The position numbers were made by a program, and so were the translations under genes. Positions 1-5,245 of a stretch of DNA of 5,337 nt are shown here, one piece after another. Position 1 is the first letter of the stretch, and each line of letters begins with the position of its first letter. Below the pieces are notes generated by a model, which searched no databases, was not told where the DNA came from, and saw only the letters and a program-made list of their open reading frames with translations. The stretch is from SAR202 cluster bacterium (GTDB taxonomy: Bacteria; Chloroflexota; Dehalococcoidia; Lucifugimonadales; UBA3495): the NCBI GenBank assembly GCA_009392095.1, contig VFHF01000227.1, forward strand, positions 1-5,337, written 5' to 3'.

Positions 1-1
1 A

Positions 2-1315
2 CTGCTGGCCAGGCGCGATTCTCCGGACCACATGGTGGAACTGAAGGATCTGAACATCGACACCATTGACCTCGTGGTGGTTAATCTTTACCCATTCGTG
101 GAGACCATCAGCAAGGCGGACGTAACCCTGGCCGACGCCTTGGAGAACATCGACATCGGCGGGCCGACGATGCTGCGAGCCGCTTCCAAGAATTTCCCTT
201 CCGTGGCCGTGGTCGTTGACCCGGCTGACTATGGCTGGGTAGGAGAGAAACTGGCCAACGGTGGACTAACAGTCGAAGACCGCCGAGGGCTAGCAGGCAA
301 GGCCTTCCATCATGTATCCACCTACGATTCCGCTGTAACTGGCTACCTGCTTGGCAACGACAGCGGGGGCGAGGAGTTACCCGAATCTCTGACCATCTGT
401 CTGACAAAGATCTCCGGCTTGAGGTACGGCGAGAACCCGCATCAGAGCGGGGCGCTCTACTCTGAGTCCAGCGCCCCGGTCGGGATGGCCGGTGCCCGTC
501 AGTTGCACGGCAGGGAGCTCTCATATAACAACCTGATGGACGCTGACGCCGCCTGGCGGACCGCCTCAGACTTCCGAGACGCCACCGTTTCCGTAGTGAA
601 GCACGCCAACTCTTGCGGTCTGGCTAGCAGGGACGATATCGCCGAGGCCTACTTGAAGGCTTACGAGGGCGATACCGTGAGCGCTTTTGGCGGCATCGTG
701 GCTTTTAACCGCACCGTCACCGCCGCTGCAGCTGAGGCCATGGAGCCGGTGTTCTACGAAGTGGTCATCGCCCCGGACTACGAACCGGCGGCGCTGGAGA
801 TACTGCAGAAAAAGCGGAACCTAAGAATCTTGGCCATCGACAAGCAACCTGAAACACCTGCCTACGATCTCCGACCAATCACCGGCGGCATCTTGGTACA
901 GACCGCCGACGCCATCGCCGAAGACCCGACGAGCTGGACCGTCGCCACTCAGCGACAACCAACCAAGAATGAGCTGAAAGACTTGGCCTTCGCCTGGAAG
1001 GCTGCCAAACACATCAAGTCCAATGCGATCGTGTTCGCCAAGGACCTAGCACTCGTGGGCATGGGGGCCGGCCAACCAAACCGGGTCGTCAGCGTTCATC
1101 TCTCACAGCGAGCCTCAGGAGGTAACGCCAAGGGCTCAGTGCTGGCGTCGGACGCTTTCTTTCCCTTCGCCGACAACATCGAACTGGCCGCCGAAGCCGG
1201 AATCACCGCCATCGTGCAGCCGGGCGGGTCGATACGCGACGATGAGGTCATCGCTGCCGCCGACAAGGCTGGGTTGGCTATGGTGTTCACCGGCGTCCGC
1301 CACTTCAGGCATTAG
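2..1315 (+). CDS. purH: Bifunctional AICAR formyltransferase / IMP cyclohydrolase PurH, 5'-truncated by the window edge
   Basis: PurH catalyses the last two steps of de novo IMP synthesis in the cytoplasm: 10-formyl-THF-dependent formylation of AICAR, then cyclisation of FAICAR to IMP. The frame is open from base 2, starting LLARRDSPDH, which aligns with the GGILGRR region of E. coli PurH. About 78 N-terminal residues (most of the MGS-like part of the cyclohydrolase domain) therefore lie outside the window; 437 codons are visible. Seen in order: DLVVVNLYPF and ENIDIGGPTM (cyclohydrolase domain), LRYGENPHQ, then the transformylase domain with VVKHANSCG (bases 593-619; the Lys-His pair at 599-604 matches the catalytic pair of the family), SAFGGIVAFNR, KSNAIVFAKD, GAGQPNR, SDAFFPF, QPGGSIRDDEVI and the typical C-terminus RHFRH. 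Most bacterial homologues have Pro in KHANPCG; here it is Ser. It appears intact, and a glycosyltransferase follows 33 bases downstream on the same strand. Confidence 0.97.
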   Translation: MLARRDSPDHMVELKDLNIDTIDLVVVNLYPFVETISKADVTLADALENIDIGGPTMLRAASKNFPSVAVVVDPADYGWVGEKLANGGLTVEDRRGLAGKAFHHVSTYDSAVTGYLLGNDSGGEELPESLTICLTKISGLRYGENPHQSGALYSESSAPVGMAGARQLHGRELSYNNLMDADAAWRTASDFRDATVSVVKHANSCGLASRDDIAEAYLKAYEGDTVSAFGGIVAFNRTVTAAAAEAMEPVFYEVVIAPDYEPAALEILQKKRNLRILAIDKQPETPAYDLRPITGGILVQTADAIAEDPTSWTVATQRQPTKNELKDLAFAWKAAKHIKSNAIVFAKDLALVGMGAGQPNRVVSVHLSQRASGGNAKGSVLASDAFFPFADNIELAAEAGITAIVQPGGSIRDDEVIAAADKAGLAMVFTGVRHFRH

Positions 1316-1334
1316 ACGAGTAGGCGCGGCTGGC

Positions 1335-1339
1335 AAGGA
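1335..1339 (+). promoter_or_regulatory. Probable ribosome binding site for the TTG-started glycosyltransferase
   Basis: AAGGA lies 9 bases upstream of the TTG at 1349, inside a purine-rich run (1335-1348). A second match, AGAGGA at 1343-1348, abuts the start codon and is too close to work for it. No ATG or GTG is available in frame nearby, so this site supports the TTG start. Confidence 0.5.
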
Positions 1340-1348
1340 AAAAGAGGA

Positions 1349-2095
1349 TTGGGCGCTACTGTTGACATAACCATTCCCGTTTTCAACGAGGAAGAGGTCC
1401 TGCCACGCACGATTGCTGCCTTGACCGAATTCTTAGAGCACAATCTGTCGTCCAACCCATGGCAGGTAACCATCGCCGACAACGCCTCCACCGACAGCAC
1501 CCAGGCAGTCTCTGAAATGCTCTGCCGCAAGCATCCCGGCGTCAACTATCTCCGCATCCCCCAAAAAGGCCGGGGCCGGGCTCTGCGCACCGCTTGGCTG
1601 GACAGTCAGGCCGACATCGTCAGCTATATGGACGCCGACCTATCCACCGACCTATCTCACTTCCCTCAGCTTATTTCGGCCATAGAGGCCGGGAGCCACA
1701 TCGCTGTGGGAAGCCGGCTGAGCAAGGAGTCACAGGTCAGGCGCGGTTTCAAGCGGGAGTTGATCTCCAGGGGCTACAACCTGCTGATCAACGCCATGTT
1801 CTTAACGGGCCTGCCCGACGCCCAGTGCGGCTTTAAGGCTCTCACTCGTGCCACGGCCGAGGCCATCGTGCCCAGCATCGAGAACAACAACTGGTTTTTC
1901 GACACCGAGTTGCTGCTCATCGCCGCCAAACGCGGGTTCAACATCGCCTCGGTGCCAGTGAAATGGATCGACGACCCGGCCAGCACGGTCAACGTAATCA
2001 ACACCGCCAAAGAGGATTTTAAGGGCCTGCTGCGGCTTCGATTCGGCGGCGTTCCACACGTCCGGAGGCCGGCCTCTCTTTCCCGCGACCTGTAA
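1349..2095 (+). CDS. Family 2 glycosyltransferase, dolichyl/polyprenyl-phosphate sugar synthase type
   Basis: Probably transfers a sugar from a nucleotide donor (such as UDP-glucose or GDP-mannose) to a polyprenyl phosphate at the inner face of the membrane, supplying lipid-linked sugar for glycosylation. The 248-residue protein has the GT-A order of the DPM1/ALG5-like group: IPVFNEEEVLP (9-19), the nucleotide-binding ADNASTDST (43-51), KGRGRALRTAW (73-83), the metal-binding DAD in YMDADLSTD (D95, D97), GSRL (121-124), the group-typical DAQCGFKAL (157-165), and WFFDTELL (182-189). There is no C-terminal membrane segment, unlike ArnC/GtrB-type relatives, so it is probably soluble or peripheral. 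The start is TTG at 1349: the only usable in-frame start between the purH stop (1313-1315) and the first beta strand, with AAGGA at 1335-1339. Donor and acceptor cannot be read from sequence. Lies 33 bases after purH and 52 before the SDR, so co-transcription is possible. Confidence 0.9.
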   Translation: MGATVDITIPVFNEEEVLPRTIAALTEFLEHNLSSNPWQVTIADNASTDSTQAVSEMLCRKHPGVNYLRIPQKGRGRALRTAWLDSQADIVSYMDADLSTDLSHFPQLISAIEAGSHIAVGSRLSKESQVRRGFKRELISRGYNLLINAMFLTGLPDAQCGFKALTRATAEAIVPSIENNNWFFDTELLLIAAKRGFNIASVPVKWIDDPASTVNVINTAKEDFKGLLRLRFGGVPHVRRPASLSRDL

Positions 2096-2135
2096 CCATC
2101 GAAGATCCTTATCTTATGGGATCAATTTCCTTTCT

Positions 2136-2140
2136 AGGAG
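2136..2140 (+). promoter_or_regulatory. Ribosome binding site of the SDR gene
   Basis: AGGAG sits 7 bases before the ATG at 2148, a near-ideal Shine-Dalgarno. It fixes the SDR start and agrees with the protein beginning just ahead of the first Rossmann beta strand. Confidence 0.85.
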
Positions 2141-2147
2141 AATTCCA

Positions 2148-2942
2148 ATGGAACTGGGTCTAAAGGGTAAACACGTCATCGTCACCGGTGGCGGTACCAA
2201 CATCGGCCGCGCCATCGTCCACGCCTTCGCGGCTGAAGGTTCACGGATATCCATCGCCGAGTTAGTGCCCAGCCAGGGCGAGATCGTCGCCGGAGAGGTG
2301 ACGGCCATGGATACGGGCGCCCTGGTGAATGTCGTCCCCACGGACGTCACCGACCCGGAGAAAGTGGCCACCATGATCGAGGCAGCCATCGCCAAGTTTG
2401 GACCAGTGGACGTTCTGGTGAACAACGTGGGCTGGACCGTCGACCGTCTGTTCATGGAAAAGCCAAGGAGCGAATGGGAACGGGAGGTCCAGGTGAACCT
2501 CTGGGGAGCGATCAACTGCATCCACGCGGTGCTGCCGGGGATGATCGAGAAAGAGGCCGGGGCTATCGTTTGCATCAGCTCCGACGCTGGACGGATGGGC
2601 GAATACCGGGAGGCGGTCTATTCCGCCTGCAAGGCCGGGGTGATCGCCCTGAGCAAGTCGGTGGCCAGGGAGACCGGGCGCTACGGATTACGCCTAAACG
2701 TGGTGTGCCCCGGGCTGGTAGTTCCTCCAGAAGACGAGTCCATCAGCGAAGAGAGCATGTGGACCGAGATGCGAGGCATCTTCACAGAGGATGTTCGAGA
2801 GAAGGTGGAGAGAAACTATCTATTCCGTCGCATGGGTACGGCGCAGGAAGTAGCTAACGCAGTAGTTTTCTTAGCCTCTGACGCGGCAAGTTTCATCACT
2901 GGGCAGACACTGAGCGTCAGCGGTGGATATACGATGATGTAA
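2148..2942 (+). CDS. Classical short-chain dehydrogenase/reductase, BadH/FabG-like
   Basis: A cytoplasmic NAD(P)-dependent oxidoreductase, probably interconverting a secondary alcohol and a ketone. The 264 residues are normal for a classical SDR. Visible: dinucleotide-binding TGGGTNIG (13-20; Asn18 replaces the usual middle Gly of TGxxxGxG), acidic E38 at the end of the second strand (suggesting NAD(H) over NADP(H)), D66, NNVG (92-95), and the catalytic tetrad N117, S145, Y158, K162 (YSACK). The C-terminus ITGQTLSVSGGYTMM is typical of the family. From memory, the stretches GPVDVLVNN.GW, HAVLPGM, SSDAGR and VYSACKAG closely resemble BadH (2-hydroxycyclohexanecarboxyl-CoA dehydrogenase of alicyclic acid degradation), closer than generic FabG. 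The substrate is unproven, and no other alicyclic-degradation gene is visible here. It may be the last gene of a purH-GT-SDR unit, with a hairpin downstream. Confidence 0.93.
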   Translation: MELGLKGKHVIVTGGGTNIGRAIVHAFAAEGSRISIAELVPSQGEIVAGEVTAMDTGALVNVVPTDVTDPEKVATMIEAAIAKFGPVDVLVNNVGWTVDRLFMEKPRSEWEREVQVNLWGAINCIHAVLPGMIEKEAGAIVCISSDAGRMGEYREAVYSACKAGVIALSKSVARETGRYGLRLNVVCPGLVVPPEDESISEESMWTEMRGIFTEDVREKVERNYLFRRMGTAQEVANAVVFLASDAASFITGQTLSVSGGYTMM

Positions 2943-3016
2943 GCTCGGCGTGGAACTGCGATAATACGCACTCCTTCGGCACACCGTTTGTTCAGGGGCC
3001 CTGAAGGCAAAGAATA
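2943..3016. other. Short convergent spacer between SDR stop and hairpin
   Basis: These 74 bases follow the SDR stop. I see no coding potential, repeat or promoter of note in them. They lead directly into the hairpin. Confidence 0.5.
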
Positions 3017-3056
3017 ATAGAGGCGGTTTGGGATTGTTATCCCAAACCGCCTCTAT
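3017..3056. terminator. Perfect 18-bp hairpin, probable bidirectional terminator between convergent genes
   Basis: Bases 3017-3034 and 3039-3056 are perfectly complementary (arm core GAGGCGGTTTGGGAT) with a 4-base TGTT loop. It lies 74 bases after the SDR stop and 27 bases past the stop of the convergent - strand gene, where a shared terminator is expected. Neither side carries a clear T-run: the + strand continues ATTAGATCAG and the - strand TATTCTTTGCC. It is therefore an imperfect intrinsic terminator, and a role as a 3'-end RNA stabiliser is also possible. Confidence 0.75.
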
Positions 3057-3083
3057 ATTAGATCAGGAGAGAGCTCTGATTTC

Positions 3084-3983
3084 TTAAAGAGCCGCTACTT
3101 GCTCTCGCAAAGATTCCAACTCATCGATCAATTGTGCCTTAGTCTTTCGTTGATCATTCGCTGTGGGCTGGGAACCTTTGTTCTCGGCCACCAATTCGAA
3201 TGCTCGTCGTTCGATCTCAGGCATCATAGACTGGAGTAAGTTTTCATCTACGTCATTAGCCACTGTCGGGTAACCAGCCCGATCAATCATTTTCCTAATG
3301 TTACCGGCTTTGAACTGGTCAATAGTCCACCTCAACGTTTCGCCGGAGGTAGTAGTGTCCCAATATATTCGTATGTCTTGATTCCTAGGGCCGTAGTGAT
3401 AATGTGGCCCGCTATCAAAGCAATCAAACGCCAGTAATTCCACGTTCTGTCCAGCGATGTCCGTTAACACGTGAATCGCTAAGCCTTCACTATTTATCTG
3501 CGGTAGTAAGCGGTATTCAAGGCCGATACGGATATTACCAACAGCAAATACATCGCTGTCTAGCATTCGCTCGAATTTGTGAGTGACTGTCCGGCGCTCA
3601 TTGGAAATCAAGTGTCGGCCCTTAGATTCGACTTCTGCTAGAACCGATGCTGACACAGGATAAGTCTTGATCTTGGCGGCTAGTTCGTCGTAACCAGACC
3701 GCTCGACCATAGTGGAAAGATTGTTCCTGAGGTTATCCATAGTCCAACCAAACGGAGTTCCACATGTAGTTTTGTCCAAGAACAGACGGATATTGTGGTT
3801 CTCGGGACCGTAATGATAGTGTGGAGCCTGGTCGAAGCAGTCGAACCTTAAGATCTCTGTATCATCACCGTCGATCTTAGAATATACCTGTAAACATAGA
3901 CCCTGATCATCCATTATCTCTTGCCGGTAGCTCATCGCGAACTCTACTGAGCCGCCGTCTATCGTCGTACTCCCTTTCTCCAT
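3084..3983 (-). CDS. Uncharacterised protein with two tandem HYHYGP-signature domains and a heptad-like C-terminal tail
   Basis: I do not recognise a function. The 299-residue protein contains two diverged copies of one domain, about 139 residues apart. Copy 1 has RFDCFD (46-51), PHYHYGP (54-60), DKTTCG (70-75), W80 and MVERSGY (92-98). Copy 2 has AFDCFD (185-190), PHYHYGP (193-199), DTTTSG (209-214), W219 and MIDRAGY (232-238). The spaced His/Tyr and Asp residues kept in both copies could bind metal or form an active site; this is inference. The tail (about 279-299) is charged and heptad-like (QLIDELESLREQVAAL), suggesting a short coiled coil. There is no signal peptide or membrane segment, so it is probably cytoplasmic. 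The ATG at 3981-3983 is chosen because AGGAGGG lies 5 bases upstream; an in-frame ATG at 4020-4022 has no such site. GC is in the mid-40s in sampled lines against 60% or more in neighbouring genes, and the gene is convergent with one neighbour and divergent from the other, which fits acquisition or an independent cassette. Confidence 0.85.
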   Translation of the reverse strand: MEKGSTTIDGGSVEFAMSYRQEIMDDQGLCLQVYSKIDGDDTEILRFDCFDQAPHYHYGPENHNIRLFLDKTTCGTPFGWTMDNLRNNLSTMVERSGYDELAAKIKTYPVSASVLAEVESKGRHLISNERRTVTHKFERMLDSDVFAVGNIRIGLEYRLLPQINSEGLAIHVLTDIAGQNVELLAFDCFDSGPHYHYGPRNQDIRIYWDTTTSGETLRWTIDQFKAGNIRKMIDRAGYPTVANDVDENLLQSMMPEIERRAFELVAENKGSQPTANDQRKTKAQLIDELESLREQVAAL

Positions 3984-3988
3984 GATAT

Positions 3989-3995
3989 CCCTCCT
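3989..3995 (-). promoter_or_regulatory. Strong ribosome binding site deciding the start of the HYHYGP-domain gene
   Basis: On the - strand AGGAGGG lies 5 bases before the ATG at 3983-3981, one of the best Shine-Dalgarno matches in the window. It argues against the upstream in-frame ATG at 4022-4020, which is preceded by A/T-rich sequence only. Confidence 0.85.
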
Positions 3996-4058
3996 ATTCT
4001 TGCCTTTTGCCAAAAAGCACATTTTGATTTTGCAGTGTGCCCGGCGGAAGTTCCAAGA

Positions 4059-4086
4059 ATTATATCATGTGTACAGTACTCCGCAA
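4059..4086 (-). promoter_or_regulatory. Candidate sigma-70-type promoter for the HYHYGP-domain gene, extended -10
   Basis: Read on the - strand: TTGCGG (4086-4081) as a weak -35 (3 of 6), a 16-base spacer, then a perfect TATAAT (4064-4059) preceded by TGA, giving the extended -10 form TGnTATAAT. Transcription would start near 4052, leaving a leader of about 68 bases before the ATG. The match is by eye and transcription is not shown. Confidence 0.55.
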
Positions 4087-4098
4087 ATGGCCTCAGTT

Positions 4099-4128
4099 TT
4101 GTCCGGCGGCGTGCGCTGGGTTTATACT
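4099..4128 (+). promoter_or_regulatory. Candidate sigma-70-type promoter for the luciferase-like oxidoreductase
   Basis: TTGTCC (4099-4104, 4 of 6 to TTGACA), an 18-base spacer and TATACT (4123-4128, 5 of 6 to TATAAT) precede the gene. Initiation would fall near 4135, inside the region where the longer GTG-started reading would begin (4142), leaving a leader of about 79 bases to the TTG at 4214. It is back to back with the - strand promoter, the two -35 elements being 12 bases apart. Confidence 0.4.
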
Positions 4129-4200
4129 CCCCTGACGCTACGTGCCCTCACACGCCGAATTATCTATTTACAAAATCCACAACAACCCCTCACCAACGTT

Positions 4201-4205
4201 GGAGG
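4201..4205 (+). promoter_or_regulatory. Ribosome binding site deciding a TTG start for the luciferase-like oxidoreductase
   Basis: GGAGG is followed after 8 bases by TTG at 4214. Translation from there gives MEIGLSIPRI, the usual N-terminus of this family, which begins directly with the first barrel strand. The GTG at 4142 has no comparable site and would add 24 residues of unconserved appearance. Confidence 0.8.
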
Positions 4206-4213
4206 CATTAGAT

Positions 4214-5152
4214 TTGGAAATCGGACTTTCGATACCCCGGATACCCGACGTGCCGGGCTTGAGGCTATTCGTTGAGACGGCAGAAGCGTTGGGCTTTGAG
4301 TCGGTCTTGGCCGGCGACCATATCGTCCTGCCAACCGAAGGCACCAACCAGTATCCCTACACTAGCGACGGGTCGTTCTCCCGGCCGTCAGACGAACCGT
4401 TCCTGGAGACTATGACGTTGCTGGGGTTCCTCGCGGCCTGCACCAGCCGGATCAAGCTGGGCAGCACGGTAATCATCCTGCCATACCGCAACCCGGTGGT
4501 CCAGGCCAAGATGTTCGCGTCGCTGGATGTTTTGACCAGCGGCCGCATCATTTGCGGCGTGGGAGTGGGCTGGCTGGAGAAAGAGTTCCAGATCCTGGGA
4601 TTGGACTACCACCAACGCGGCGCGATGACCGACGAGTTCTTGAGGATCATGCAGGCGCTCTGGAGCCAGCCTAACCCGGAGTTCCACGGCAAGTACTACA
4701 GCATCGACGGAATCCAATTCGAGCCCAAGCCGGTCCAACAGCCGGGGATCCCTGTCTGGGTTGGGGGCCATACCAAAGCGGCCCTGCGCAGAACCGCCAG
4801 ATACGGCAGTTGCTGGCACACCACACGACAGACACCGGAATTCGTGGCCGAAAACCTCCCCTACCTTCGGGAGCGCGTCGAGAAAGAGGGGCGCGCCCAA
4901 TCTGAGGTCACTGTCTCGCTGAAGCGCAGTCTCCATTTCACCGACATGGGTCTGGGTGAAGGTGGTTACGTGAGAAGTGGCGGCTCTCTGGTGGCCGCCA
5001 CCCAAGAGGTTATCGACGACCTGGGGACTTGTCAGGAGATCGGGATTGACCAACTGACCTACGACTTCAGGGTGGAGAGCCTGTCTGACTGCATCAAGGT
5101 GATGGAGCACCTGGCTGACAAGGTTTTGCCGGTGGCCCGGAGGTTGGGGTAG
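4214..5152 (+). CDS. Luciferase-like (LLM) oxidoreductase, probably F420-dependent
   Basis: A TIM-barrel flavin/F420 oxidoreductase of the bacterial luciferase superfamily, cytoplasmic, substrate unknown. From the TTG start it is 312 residues, close to the usual 280-330. Visible: MEIGLSIP (1-8, first strand), ALGFESVLAGDHIVLP (25-40), RIKLGSTVIILPYRNP (79-94), SLDVLTSGRIICGVGVGW (103-120, the best conserved block), LDYHQRGAMTDEFL (130-143), GKYYSIDGIQFEPKPVQ (159-175) and IPVWVGGHTKAALRRTARYG (179-198). This pattern resembles the F420-dependent TIGR03619 (Rv2161c-like) group more than FMN-dependent luciferases, but the cofactor cannot be proved from sequence. F420 use would fit a Chloroflexota or actinobacterial host. 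A GTG at 4142 would give 336 residues but lacks a ribosome binding site. Transcribed divergently from the HYHYGP-domain gene; a palindrome follows the stop. It may act on xenobiotic-like or ring compounds, as some relatives do, but that is conjecture. Confidence 0.9.
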   Translation: MEIGLSIPRIPDVPGLRLFVETAEALGFESVLAGDHIVLPTEGTNQYPYTSDGSFSRPSDEPFLETMTLLGFLAACTSRIKLGSTVIILPYRNPVVQAKMFASLDVLTSGRIICGVGVGWLEKEFQILGLDYHQRGAMTDEFLRIMQALWSQPNPEFHGKYYSIDGIQFEPKPVQQPGIPVWVGGHTKAALRRTARYGSCWHTTRQTPEFVAENLPYLRERVEKEGRAQSEVTVSLKRSLHFTDMGLGEGGYVRSGGSLVAATQEVIDDLGTCQEIGIDQLTYDFRVESLSDCIKVMEHLADKVLPVARRLG

Positions 5153-5189
5153 GGTGGTTCCGCTACTGATATGGACCTCTAGAAACGCG

Positions 5190-5228
5190 CCCCCGCCCTA
5201 ACTCTCCCCCGCAAGCGGGGGAGGGGAC
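5190..5228. repeat. GC-rich REP-like palindrome downstream of the LLM gene
   Basis: A C-rich lead-in with GCCCTAACT is followed by a 9-base palindrome, CTCCCCCGC (5204-5212) and GCGGGGGAG (5215-5223), separated by AA, then GGGAC. The form CCCTAACTCTCCC..GCAAGC..GGGAGGGGAC resembles dispersed intergenic repeats known from many bacterial genomes, including proteobacteria. No T-run follows, so intrinsic termination is less likely than a dispersed palindrome, though it could still slow polymerase after the LLM gene. Only one copy lies in this window, so repetitiveness is inferred from memory of such elements. Confidence 0.55.
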
Positions 5229-5245
5229 ACTGATTGAAATCTGAA

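Noticed and set aside
108..524. Long open frame on the - strand inside purH (138 codons).
   Set aside because: It is Arg/Pro/Ser-rich, low in complexity, and lies fully inside a well-conserved gene in a GC-rich region, so it is a shadow frame.
1313..1351. purH and the glycosyltransferase share a reading frame with a single TAG between them, which could suggest readthrough to a fusion.
   Set aside because: PurH ends with its canonical RHFRH, the glycosyltransferase has its own start and purine-rich site, and a shared frame without further stops over 11 codons is likely by chance.
2104..2123. GATCC..GGATC inverted repeat between the glycosyltransferase and the SDR.
   Set aside because: A 5-base stem with a 10-base loop is too weak for a terminator or operator and is expected by chance.
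3984..4022. N-terminal extension of the HYHYGP protein to the ATG at 4022 (MCFLAKGKNRRDI).
   Set aside because: It has no ribosome binding site, while the ATG at 3983 has AGGAGGG 5 bases upstream, itself lying within this extension.
4388..5110. 240-codon open frame on the - strand opposite the LLM gene.
   Set aside because: The opposite strand encodes a clearly conserved enzyme. The - strand product shows no recognisable motif and has shadow-frame composition.
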